Positions 21,894-33,800 of a stretch of DNA of 64,000 nt are shown piece by piece. The stretch is taken from contig OY744466.1 in assembly GCA_963556145.1 (NCBI GenBank), positions 310,001 through 374,000 on the forward strand, written 5' to 3'. Positions within the stretch are counted from its first letter, which is position 1. The number at the start of each line of letters is the position of its first letter. The notes under the pieces are model-generated. The model did no database searches, was not told the origin of the DNA, and was given only the letters and a program-made list of their open reading frames with translations. A program made the translations under genes and the position numbers. Source of the DNA: Hygrocybe punicea (Eukaryota; Basidiomycota; Agaricomycetes; Agaricales; Hygrophoraceae).

Positions 21894-22020
21894 AGGGTGC
21901 TGAGAATTTGGGGCTCAATTCTCAGAGTTCTTCAGGAATAGCTGTTGGACAGTAGCTGACTAGACTCAACAGCTATGGTTGAATGACTCTGAAGATTGAG
22001 CACCAAATTCTTAGCACCCT
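21894..22020. mobile_element. 127-bp TA-flanked MITE nested in the left arm of the hAT element
   Basis: Ends AGGGTGCTGAGAATTTGG and CCAAATTCTTAGCACCCT are inverted copies, with further pairing to ACTCTGAA/TTCTCAGAGT inside. TA lies on both sides (21892-21893 and 22021-22022). The opposite hAT arm lacks it, which shows it came in after the arms formed. Confidence 0.7.
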
Positions 22021-22199
22021 TAGGCAATGACACGGGTATACCCACGGGTGTCCCGAGGCTGACCCGGACCCAGACCCACTCCAACCTGTACCCATCTACC
22101 CACGGGTCTTTTTTCAGCGGGTAGATGGTGGGTAGTGGCGGGTCGGGTATGGGTATTGACCCGCGCAGGAAACCCAGCGGGTTCCAGCCCACATCTACC

Positions 22200-22760
22200 T
22201 CATGTTGCTGACACACACGTCAATTGACATGGCGCTGTGCAAACGCGAGGAGTGGGGGGGCTGGGAACCAGGCGACGGGTGGTTCTCGTGGGTGAGAGTC
22301 TCTCGCCCATCGTATCCGTCTCCTTGTTCCCCACACCATCTCCAATTCTCCCCTTCCTCTCATCCTCCTTTGTCGTCTCAAACCTTGCATACGCGTCAGC
22401 CCGTGTTTCAATGCCGTTGAGCCTTGGCGTTCGCAGTTGCAGTGTCTGGACGGCGGTGTTGTGATTCTGGGCTGATGTGGGCACGTGTGGGCATGTAATT
22501 GGGAGCAACAGGGTCTGGGGCACATTTGGGCACGTTCTGTTGCACGGGCATGGGCTTTGGGGCCTGTGTGGGCATCAAATGGTCGGGTGTTGTGGGACCG
22601 CGGTCTGGGATGCATTTGAACGCGTTTTCTTGCATGGGTGCAGGGTTTGGGGCTGGGGTGGGAGTTGAGACGTGTTCAGATGCAGTTTGCAGCAGGGACG
22701 GTGTGTTTGGGGCTGACGTGGGCACGTGATGCATCTCCCGTTGGGTTTTGGGCACGTTTG
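22200..22760 (-). pseudogene. GAG-like fragment captured inside the hAT element
   Basis: Two overlapping minus-strand frames carry Pro/Thr-rich text ending with AVQTLQLRTPRLNGIETRAD and a Lys/Glu-rich segment, alignable with 18620-18790 of LTR copy A. It is too decayed to be functional. It shows that the GAG-only family, or its parent, was present before the hAT element moved. Confidence 0.55.
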
Positions 22761-23223
22761 GGCACTATTTGACGATAGGGTGTCGTGCAACATGTTGGGA
22801 CATGGTTTTGCACAAGGATGCCAGTGGGGCCATTTGGGTCGATGTGGAGATGCCGTGATGTTTGTGTCGAGGTGGAGGCGGTGGGCACTTGAAAATGGAG
22901 GTGTTGGTAAGCGGTTGTGGCTGGGTTGTTGCGTCTGTTTGTGTTGATGCTGATATGCGGGTATGCCAAGACCTGTGGTCATGGGTATGGGTTTTGCCCG
23001 GGTCCAAAAAATGTAACCTGTACCCGTACCTGGCAGTACCCATACCCGCAACCCATGTGGGTTACCCGTACCCATGTCATTGCCTAAGCACCCTTAAGTG
23101 ACCCCCCAGCTTTTGGCTTCGCCCATCTCCTCAAATATTTTCATAATTTGGGCTAATTTTACTAGCCTAAAAAGGCAAATTTTCAAAAACATCGGCTATA
23201 GCCGTGGCAACACTAGTCCACTG

Positions 23224-23408
23224 TAAAGTGTAAGATGACAGTTCCGCGACCAAGAGCTTGAGCAGCTACCTTTCCTAGTCCTTGAACAGTAGCTTCATCC
23301 AGAGTTTTGTACGTGATAAATGCGTTTCAGGAATTGCTGATGTGACTTGTCGTTCCGGAATCCAGTAACCAATCGTAGTTTGAAATATTGTCTGTATTCA
23401 CTGCATAT
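23224..23408 (-). pseudogene. Ty1/Copia fragment: protease region
   Basis: The minus strand reads NISNYDWLLDSG (protease DSG at 23362-23354), then degenerate text up to the hAT site. Only the start of the protease survives here; the preceding Gag tail is found 26 kb away at 49456. Confidence 0.75.
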
Positions 23409-24335
23409 CACAGGGTGCACAGTAGCATACCATGTCACACAGTAGCTTGAAAGTACTTGACAAGTATACTAAATATCATTACCAGAACTTTCAGCATGGT
23501 ATTGTAACAGTATTCAGATATAAACTACAATACTTGTGCTCAAATTCATCTGAAAGTATGAAGGAAAATGAGACTTATACCTTTTCAATAACATCAAGCC
23601 TTTTGTTTCACTACTTTTACTGTATTTACAGCAAAGTGCTGTATAGTTTGGATAGAATACTTGCAGCCTAAGATGAATCAAAGTATTAAACCAGTAAGGA
23701 AGTTGGGGCACTTTTACTATTAGGATACCTTTTGAATCCTATCAAGATACAGGATGAAATAGTATAGTACTGTTGCCATATTTTGGATTTAAGATACTTT
23801 GTCGATACCTTTAAGATACTGTTTCAATACATTCAAGATACTGTGTCAATACATGTAAGATACTATTTCAATACTTTTAAGGTACTGTTTCAACGCATCT
23901 AAGATACTGTTTCAATATCCTTAAAGAACTTTGAAAAATAGTATAGTACTGCTTCAATACTGTTTAGATACTTTGCAAAATGGTATTCGACAGTTATTTA
24001 ATGCTAAAACCCAGGGAAATATGGGGCTGGGAATTAGGATTCTGAAGTTCTGGGAATTCTGAGAATTGGAATTCCAATACTGGGAATGCAAGGAATGGGC
24101 ATTTCAAAGTGCAGGCTTTGGGATTCTGAGAATTGTAATTCCAAGAGTTTGAGAAGTTTGGAAAGTAGAATTCTGAAATTGTGGGAGATTAGGAATTTGG
24201 AAGTCAACAATGATGAGAATTGAAATCCTGAAAATGTGCATATTAATGCAAATTCCAAGAATGGGAATCCAAATGCAGGAAATTGGGAATCCAGATTCAG
24301 CAGATTGGGAATCCAGATGCGGGGAATTGGGAATC
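23409..24335 (+). repeat. Left terminal inverted repeat of the 26-kb element
   Basis: The reverse complement of 48566-49452, with few differences over the outer 400 bp. It includes a 79-codon ORF that recurs in the other arm and is not a gene. The inner 300 bp is rich in GGAATTC-like and TTGGGAATCC motifs related in style to the satellite. Confidence 0.9.
23791..23922. repeat. Six tandem 22-bp subterminal repeats
   Basis: Unit AAGATACTGTTTCAATACAT with small changes, six copies head to tail. The mirror cluster is in the right arm (about 48961-49073, five copies). Subterminal short repeats are transposase-binding sites in CACTA elements, and these could serve the same role. Confidence 0.8.
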
Positions 24336-24470
24336 CATTCCAAACAATTCCATGCAATTCCTCGGTCCTCGAGTGGCTGAGCAGTATTTGTGAGGAGTCG
24401 TGTGAGCTCAAAGGACAATTCCTTGCAAATTCCAACCAATTCCAAACAATTCCGTGCAATTCCTCGATCT
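24336..24470 (-). repeat. Single satellite copy in inverted orientation at the array edge
   Basis: The 102-bp unit appears here reverse-complemented (CCTCGAGTGGCTGAGCAGTA in place of the forward GCTGAGCCACTCG). It matches the last unit at the right end (48466-48565), so it belongs to the inverted repeat and not to the array proper. Confidence 0.8.
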
Positions 24471-26180
24471 GTCTTCTGAGCTCACTGCAGTCGACACAAA
24501 TACTGCTGAGCCACTCGTAGACCGAGGAATTGCATGGAATTGTCTGGAATTGGGTGGAATTTGCACGGAATCGTGTTTTGAGCTTGCTGCAGTCGACACA
24601 AATACTGCTGAGCCACTCGTAGACCGAGGAATTGCACGGAATTGTCTGGAATTGGTTGGAATTTGCACGGAATTGTCTTTTGAGCTCACAGGACACATCA
24701 CAAATACTGCTGAGCCACTCGTAGACCGAGGAATTGCATGGAATTGTTTGGAATTGGTTGGAATTTGCACGGAATTGTCTTTTGAGCTTGCTGCAGTTGA
24801 CACAAATACTGCTGAGCCACTCGTAGACCGAGGAATTGCACGGAATTGTCTGGAATTGGTTGGAATTTGCACGGAATTGTCTTTTGAGCTCACAGGACAC
24901 ATCACAAATACTGCTGAGCCACTCGTAGACCGAGGAATTGCACGGAATTGTCTGGAATTGGTTGGAATTTGCACGGAATTGTCTTTTGAGCTCACAGGAC
25001 ACATCACAAATACTGCTGAGCCACTCGTAGACCGAGGAATTGCACGGAATTGTCTGGAATTGGTTGGAATTTGCACGGAATTGTATTTTGAGCTTGCTGC
25101 AGTCGACACAAATACTGCTGAGCCACTCGTAGACCGAGGAATTGCACGGAATTGTCTGGAATTGGTTGGAATTTGCATGGAATTGTATTTTGAGCATGCT
25201 GCAGTCGACACAAATACTGCTGAGCCACTCGTAGACCGAGGAAGTGCACGGAATTGTCTGGAATTGGTTGGAATTTGCACGGAATTGTATTTTGAGCTTG
25301 CTGCAGTCGACACAAATAATGCTGAGCCACTCGTAGACCGCGGAATTGCACGGAATTGTCTGGAATTGGTTGGAATTTGCACGGAATTGTCTTTTGAGCT
25401 TGCTGCAGTCGACACAAATACTGCTGAGCCACTCGTAGACCGAGGAATTGCACGGAATTGTCTGGAATTGGTTGGAATTTGCATGGAATTGTCTTTTGAG
25501 CTCACAAGACACATCACAAATACTGCTGAGCCACTCGTAGACCGAGGAATTGCATGGAATTGTTTGGAATTGGTTGGAATTTGCACGGAATTGTATTTTG
25601 AGCTCACAGGACACATCACAAATACTGCTGAGCCACTCGTAGACCGAGGAATTGCACGGAATTGTCTGGAATTGGTTGGAATTTGCACGGAATTGTATTT
25701 TGAGCTTGCTGCAGTCGACACAAATACTGCTGAGCCACTCGTAGACCGAGGAATTGCACGGAATTGTCTGGAATTGGTTGGAATTTGCATGGAATTGTAT
25801 TTTGAGCATGCTGCAGTCGACACAAATACTGCTGAGCCACTCGTAGACCGAGGAAGTGCACGGAATTGTCTGGAATTGGTTGGAATTTGCACGGAATTGT
25901 ATTTTGAGCTTGCTGCAGTCGACACAAATACTGCTGAGCCACTCGTAGACCGAGGAATTGCACGGAATTGTCTGGAATTGGTTGGAATTTGCACGCAATT
26001 GTATTTTGAGCTCACAGGACACATCACAAATACTGCTGAGCCACTCGTAGACCGAGGAATTGCATGGAATTGTTTGGAATTGGTTGGAATTTGCACGGAA
26101 TTGTATTTTGAGCTTGCTGCAGTCAACACAAATACTGCTGAGCCACTCGTAGACCGAGGAATTGCATGGAATTGTCTGGA
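24471..26180 (+). repeat. 102-bp satellite array, block 1 (about 17 copies)
   Basis: Head-to-tail 102-bp units: GAATTGCACGGAATTGTCTG, GAATTGGTTGGAATTTGCAC, GGAATTGTATTTTGAGCTTG, CTGCAGTCGACACAAATACT, GCTGAGCCACTCGTAGACCG, AG. Two main variants differ only in the block after TGAGC: TTGCTGCAGTCGACAC (A) or TCACAGGACACATCAC (B). A sub-variant of A has CATGCTGCAG. The block is cut by the LTR at 26181. Confidence 0.95.
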
Positions 26181-27855
26181 TGTTACGTTTCCAACTCCGC
26201 TTCCAACCCCGATGCCCATTCCGATACCCACCATGACGATTCTGCACTGCACACCTTCCTTTTTCATTTCTTTTTGTCCTTTGTCTTCCTTTCAACGTCA
26301 TTGTTTCTTCATTCGGACATCCTTGTATTTTCTTATCCTTGTTCTCTTTTTGTCCCTTCTTCTAGAACAATCCAGACCGACCATGGACATATCCCACGTG
26401 ACCTTGTTGTACCCGAATAGTCTCCTTGCCGACGGACATCATCGCTATTGTCTTTTCCCTCGCCCTGACATATTGTTGACTTCATCCCACGACAAACCGA
26501 TTCACAATGGCTGTACTCCCGACACAGCTCATTACCGTAATTGTTATTGGCAGCGTTGCCATCACCTTCCTGATCGGTTTCTACTTTGTTATGATCTATC
26601 TTTGGCATCGGCATCGAAACCCTTCCACCATTGATACTTCTGACTTCCACCTCAACAATATCTCGACACATAATTGACAATTGCCATTCCCGGATATATG
26701 GTTTCCACTTTCGTATTCTGTGCCTACCATTATCCTCCCTGACGATCCGACGACATTCCTCACCTGCACGCATGCCCTGGACAATCCTCGATCATGGGAC
26801 ATTTCACTGTTCTCTCTAATCCGACCATTGCCGAAGCACATTCTTTTGGACTTCGACCACAGACCATACGACTTCCCAAACAGTGAACCAACCCCTATCG
26901 TATATTGTTCGCACAACACCGCTTCAATGCAGTACCCGACGACTTGTTCCCACAGCTTGTCACTCATGCCATGACTCGAAACCTGGACCCACGTTCATTT
27001 ATCCTTTTCCATCCATAATCTTGATACCTCCCACACTCGTTTACAATGATACCCTTTCTTGGACAAATACTGACATCAGGTGGACCACATTGTTCCACAC
27101 ACAGGACAAGACACTGCCCCTCGATACGTCATTGACACAGACATCGTCATCCGGTACAGCTTATGCTGTTCACATGTCTGACCTCGACTAGCCCACTGTC
27201 CTAGTTGGTTTTTTCCTCTATACATTCCTTCATTTTCTTTCATACCAACCTTGCCACTATATCCACGCTACCTCAAGACACTCTCATCACCAACCCCACA
27301 CTGGATGATACCCATCTTCGACCCGACCGTGCAATGCACTTGCTAGATTACACACTTGCTTGTTACAGCAAGTGTAGACCCCAAATAGGCAATTCTGCAC
27401 ATCACATGATCCGATGACAAATCATCCGAGTCATCTGGACCTCACCTCTCCCTCAATGACACCCGGGCCTCCAGTTGGATCGCGAGAACATCGACATGAG
27501 GACGCCTCATGTGCGCCTCATGGTGAACACATGGTAGAGTTGGACATGTTATGGCTTCATGGTTGTATTTCTATTTACCTCCCCTCAAGACCAGTCACTA
27601 TATATACTGTTCTTGTTGTTGGTTCGGACTTTTTCTTCTTTTCCTTTCCTTACGTTTAGTCTGGTTCTTGGGGCAGACTCATCTTGTTTTGGGTAACCCC
27701 CACGGCTCGCAATGACATTAGACCTTGACCCCCCCCTTCTTAGCAGTGTTGTCTTAGCTGTAAGCAACAATGAAAGCTGCTGTTCTCCCCTCTGGAAGCC
27801 GATCCCCTGTTAAGTTGATTGTTGCCGGAGCCCGCTGCAGAAGCGATCCGTAACA
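26181..27855 (+). mobile_element. Solo LTR (1675 bp) inside the satellite array
   Basis: Starts TGTTACG, ends CGTAACA, and is flanked by a perfect 5-bp duplication CTGGA (26176-26180 and 27856-27860). The satellite repeat phase continues directly across it. A second, inverted copy is at 61583-63232. TG..CA ends with a 5-bp duplication and no coding region indicate a solo LTR, probably Ty3/Gypsy type. A TATATATA stretch lies at 27599-27606. Confidence 0.75.
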
Positions 27856-30800
27856 CTGGAATTGGTTGGAATTTGCACGGAATTGTCTTTTGAGCTTGCT
27901 GCAGTCGACACAAATACTGCTGAGCCACTCGTAGACCGAGGAATTGCACGGAATTGTCTGGAATTGGTTGGAATTTGCATGGAATTGTATTTTGAGCATG
28001 CTGCAGTCGACACAAATACTGCTGAGCCACTCGTAGACCGAGGAAGTGCACGGAATTGTCTGGAATTGGTTGGAATTTGCACGGAATTGTATTTTGAGCT
28101 TGCTGCAGTCGACACAAATAATGCTGAGCCACTCGTAGACCGAGGAATTGCACGGAATTGTCTGGAATTGGTTGGAATTTGCACGGAATTGTATTCTGAG
28201 CTTGCTGCAGTCGACACAAATACTGCTGAGCCACTCGTAGACCGAGGAATTGCACGGAATTGTCTGGAATTGGTTGGAATTTGCATGGAATTGTATTTTG
28301 AGCTTGCTGCAGTCGACACAAATAATGCTGAGCCACTCGTAGACCGAGGAATTGCACGGAATTGTCTGGAATTGGTTGGAATTTGCACGGAATTGTATTC
28401 TGAGCTTGCTGCAGTCGACACAAATACTGCTGAGCCACTCGTAGACCGAGGAATTGCACGGAATTGTCTGGAATTGGTTGGAATTTGCATGGAATTGTAT
28501 TTTGAGCATGCTGCAGTCGACACAAATACTGCTGAGCCACTCGTAGACCGAGGAATTGCATGGAATTGTCTGGAATTGGTTGGAATTTGCACGGAATTGT
28601 CTTTTGAGCTTGCTGCAGTCGACACAAATACTGCTGAGCCACTCGTAGACCGAGGAATTGCACGGAATTGTCTGGAATTGGTTGGAATTTGCATGGAATT
28701 GTATTTTGCGCATGCTGCAGTCGACACAAATACTGCTGAGCCACTCGTAGACCGAGGAAGTGCACGGAATTGTCTGGAATTGGTTGGAATTTGCACGGAA
28801 TTGTATTTTGAGCTTGCTGCAGTCGACACAAATACTGCTGAGCCACTCGTAGACCGAGGAATTGCACGGAATTGTCTGGAATTGGTTGGAATTTGCACGG
28901 AATTGTATTTTGAGCTTGCTGCAGTCGACACAAATACTGCTGAGCCACTCGTAGACCGAGGAATTGCACGGAATTGTCTGGAATTGGTTGGAATTTGCAC
29001 GGAATTGTATTTTGAGCTCACAGGACACATCACAAATACTGCTGAGCCACTCGTAAACCGAGGAATTGCATGGAATTGTCTGGAATTGGTTGGAATTTGC
29101 ACGGAATTGTCTTTTGAGCTTGCTGCAGTCGACACAAATACTGCTGAGCCACTCGTAGACCGAGGAATTGCACGGAATTGTCTGGAATTGGTTGGAATTT
29201 GCATGGAATTGTATTTTGAGCATGCTGCAGTCGACACAAATACTGCTGAGCCACTCGTAGACGGAGGAATTGCACGGAATTGTCTGGAATTGGTTGGAAT
29301 TTGCACGGAATTGTATTTTGAGCATGCTGCAGTCGACACAAATACTGCTGAGCCACTCGTAGACCGAGGAATTGCACGGAATTGTCTGGAATTGGTTGGA
29401 ATTTGCACGGAATTGTATTTTGAGCTTGCTGCAGTCGACACAAATACTGCTGAGCCACTCGTAGACCGAGGAATTGCATGGAATTGTTTGGAATTGGTTG
29501 GAATTTGCACGGAATTGTATTTTGAGCTTGCTGCAGTCGACACAAATACTGCTGAGCCACTCGTAGACCGAGGAATTGCACGGAATTGTCTGGAATTGGT
29601 TGGAATTTGCATGGAATTGTATTTTGAGCATGCTGCAGTCGACACAAATACTGCTGAGCCACTCGTAGACCGAGGAATTGCACGGAATTGTCTGGAATTG
29701 GTTGGAATTTGCATGGAATTGTATTTTGAGCATGCTGCAGTCGACACAAATACTGCTGAGCCACTCGTAGACCGAGGAATTGCACGGAATTGTCTGGAAT
29801 TGGTTGGAATTTGCACGGAATTGTATTTTGAGCTCACAGGACACATCACAAATACTGCTGAGCCACTCGTAGACCGAGGAATTGCATGGAATTGTTTGGA
29901 ATTGGTTGGAATTTGCACGGAATTGTATTTTGAGCTTGCTGCAGTCGACACAAATACTGCTGAGCCACTCGTAGACCGAGGAATTGCACGGAATTGTCTG
30001 GAATTGGTTGGAATTTGCATGGAATTGTATTTTGCGCATGCTGCAGTCGACACAAATACTGCTGAGCCACTCGTAGACCGAGGAAGTGCACGGAATTGTC
30101 TGGAATTGGTTGGAATTTGCACGGAATTGTATTTTGAGCATGCTGCAGTCGACACAAATACTGCTGAGCCACTCGTAGACCGAGGAATTGCACGGAATTG
30201 TCTGGAATTGGTTGGAATTTGCACGGAATTGTATTTTGAGCTCACAGGACACATCACAAATACTGCTGAGCCACTCGTAGACCGAGGAATTGCATGGAAT
30301 TGTTTGGAATTGGTTGGAATTTGCACGGAATTGTATTTTGAGCTTGCTGCAGTCGACACAAATACTGCTGAGCCACTCGTAGACCGAGGAATTGCACGGA
30401 ATTGTCTGGAATTGGTTGGAATTTGCATGGAATTGTATTTTGAGCATGCTGCAGTCGACACAAATACTGCTGAGCCACTCGTAGACGGAGGAATTGCACG
30501 GAATTGTCTGGAATTGGTTGGAATTTGCACGGAATTGTATTTTGAGCATGCTGCAGTCGACACAAATACTGCTGAGCCACTCGTAGACCGAGGAATTGCA
30601 CGGAATTGTCTGGAATTGGTTGGAATTTGCATGGAATTGTATTTTGAGCATGCTGCAGTCGACACAAATACTGCTGAGCCACTCGTAGACCGAGGAATTG
30701 CACGGAATTGTCTGGAATTGGTTGGAATTTGCATGGAATTGTATTTTGAGCATGCTGCAGTCGACACAAATACTGCTGAGCCACTCGTAGACCGAGGAAT

Positions 30801-33800
30801 TGCACGGAATTGTCTGGAATTGGTTGGAATTTGCACGGAATTGTATTTTGAGCTCACAGGACACATCACAAATACTGCTGAGCCACTCGTAGACCGAGGA
30901 ATTGCATGGAATTGTTTGGAATTGGTTGGAATTTGCACGGAATTGTATTTTGAGCTTGCTGCAGTCGACACAAATACTGCTGAGCCACTCGTAGACCGAG
31001 GAATTGCACGGAATTGTCTGGAATTGGTTGGAATTTGCATGGAATTGTATTTTGAGCATGCTGCAGTCGACACAAATACTGCTGAGCCACTCGTAGACCG
31101 AGGAATTGCACGGAATTGTCTGGAATTGGTTGGAATTTGCATGGAATTGTATTTTGAGCATGCTGCAGTCGACACAAATACTGCTGAGCCACTCGTAGAC
31201 CGAGGAATTGCATGGAATTGTTTGGAATTGGTTGGAATTTGCACGGAATTGTATTTTGAGCTTGCTGCAGTCGACACAAATACTGCTGAGCCACTCGTAG
31301 ACCGAGGAATTGCACGGAATTGTCTGGAATTGGTTGGAATTTGCACGGAATTGTCTTTTGAGCTTGCTGCAGTCGACACAAATACTGCTGAGCCACTCGT
31401 AGACCGAGGAATTGCACGGAATTGTCTGGAATTGGTTGGAATTTGCATGGAATTGTATTTTGAGCATGCTGCAGTCGACACAAATACTGCTGAGCCACTC
31501 GTAGACCGAGGAATTGCACGGAATTGTCTGGAATTGGTTGGAATTTGCACGGAATTGTATTTTGAGCTCACAGGACACATCACAAATACTGCTGAGCCAC
31601 TCGTAGACCGAGGAATTGCATGGAATTGTTTGGAATTGGTTGGAATTTGCACGGAATTGTATTTTGAGCTTGCTGCAGTCGACACAAATACTGCTGAGCC
31701 ACTCGTAGACCGAGGAATTGCACGGAATTGTCTGGAATTGGTTGGAATTTGCACGGAATTGTCTTTTGAGCTTGCTGCAGTCGACACAAATACTGCTGAG
31801 CCACTCGTAGACCGAGGAATTGCACGGAATTGTCTGGAATTGGTTGGAATTTGCATGGAATTGTATTTTGAGCATGCTGCAGTCGACACAAATACTGCTG
31901 AGCCACTCGTAGACCGAGGAATTGCACGGAATTGTCTGGAATTGTTTGGAATTTGCACGGAATTGTATTTTGAGCTCACAGGACACATCACAAATACTGC
32001 TGAGCCACTCGTAGACCGAGGAATTGCACGGAATTGTCTGGAATTGGTTGGAATTTGCACGGAATTGTATTTTGAGCTTGCTGCAGTCGACACAAATACT
32101 GCTCAGCCACTCGTAGACCGAGGAATTGCACGGAATTGTCTGGAATTGGTTGGAATTTGCATGGAATTGTCTTTTGAGCTTGCTGCAGTCGACACAAATA
32201 CTGCTGAGCCACTCGTAGACCGAGGAATTGCACGGAATTGTCTGGAATTGGTTGGAATTTGCACGGAATTGTCTTTTGAGCTTGCTGCAGTCGACACAAA
32301 TACTGCTGAGCCACTCGTAGACCGAGGAATTGCACGGAATTGTCTGGAATTGGTTGGAATTTGCATGGAATTGTATTTTGAGCATGCTGCAGTCGACACA
32401 AATACTGCTGAGCCACTCGTAGACCGAGGAATTGCACGGAATTGTCTGGAATTGTTTGGAATTTGCACGGAATTGTATTTTGAGCTCACAGGACACATCA
32501 CAAATACTGCTGAGCCACTCGTAGACCGAGGAATTGCACGGAATTGTCTGGAATTGGTTGGAATTTGCACGGAATTGTATTTTGAGCTTGCTGCAGTCGA
32601 CACAAATACTGCTCAGCCACTCGTAGACCGAGGAATTGCACGGAATTGTCTGGAATTGGTTGGAATTTGCATGGAATTGTCTTTTGAGCTTGCTGCAGTC
32701 GACACAAATACTGCTGAGCCACTCGTAGACCGAGGAATTGCACGGAATTGTCTGGAATTGGTTGGAATTTGCACGGAATTGTATTTTGAGCTTGCTGCAG
32801 TCGACACAAATACTGCTCAGCCACTCGTAGACCGAGGAATTGCACGGAATTGTCTGGAATTGGTTGGAATTTGCACGGAATTGTATTTTGAGCTCACAGG
32901 ACACATCACAAATACTGCTGAGCCACTCGTAGACCGAGGAATTGCATGGAATTGTTTGGAATTGGTTGGAATTTGCACGGAATTGTATTTTGAGCTTGCT
33001 GCAGTCGACACAAATACTGCTGAGCCACTCGTAGACCGAGGAATTGCACGGAATTGTCTGGAATTGGTTGGAATTTGCATGGAATTGTATTTTGAGCATG
33101 CTGCAGTCGACACAAATACTGCTGAGCCACTCGTAGACCGAGGAAGTGCACGGAATTGTCTGGAATTGGTTGGAATTTGCACGGAATTGTCTTTTGAGCT
33201 CACAGGACACATCACAAATACTGCTGAGCCACTCGTAGACCGAGGAATTGCATGGAATTGTTTGGAATTGGTTGGAATTTGCACGGAATTGTATTTTGAG
33301 CTTGCTGCAGTCGACACAAATACTGCTGAGCCACTCGTAGACCGAGGAATTGCACGGAATTGTCTGGAATTGGTTGGAATTTGCATGGAATTGTATTTTG
33401 AGCATGCTGCAGTCGACACAAATACTGCTGAGCCACTCGTAGACCGAGGAAGTGCACGGAATTGTCTGGAATTGGTTGGAATTTGCACGGAATTGTCTTT
33501 TGAGCTCACAGGACACATCACAAATACTGCTGAGCCACTCGTAGACCGAGGAATTGCATGGAATTGTTTGGAATTGGTTGGAATTTGCACGGAATTGTAT
33601 TTTGAGCTTGCTGCAGTCGACACAAATACTGCTGAGCCACTCGTAGACCGAGGAATTGCATGGAATTGTTTGGAATTGGTTGGAATTTGCACGGAATTGT
33701 ATTTTGAGCTTACTGCAGTCGACACAAATACTGCTGAGCCACTCGTAGACCGAGGAATTGCACGGAATTGTCTGGAATTGTTTGGAATTTGCAATGAATT

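Larger units (their letters stand above)
21772..23215. mobile_element. Non-autonomous hAT element (1444 bp) with captured GAG-like sequence
   Basis: Terminal inverted repeats of about 120 bp begin TAGTGTTGCCAYGGCTATAG, sharing the first 10 bp with the MITE at 16066. An 8-bp target duplication GTCCACTG flanks it exactly (21764-21771 and 23216-23223). The interior has GGGTA/TACCC-rich blocks near both arms and, on the minus strand, a relic of the GAG-like ORF family (22200-22760, with AVQTLQLRTPRL matching AIQTPQLRTPRP of LTR copy A). No hAT transposase is present. Confidence 0.9.

Noticed and set aside
23432..23671. 79-codon ORF repeated at 49190-49429
   Set aside because: It is the same stretch of the two terminal inverted repeats. 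No coding evidence.
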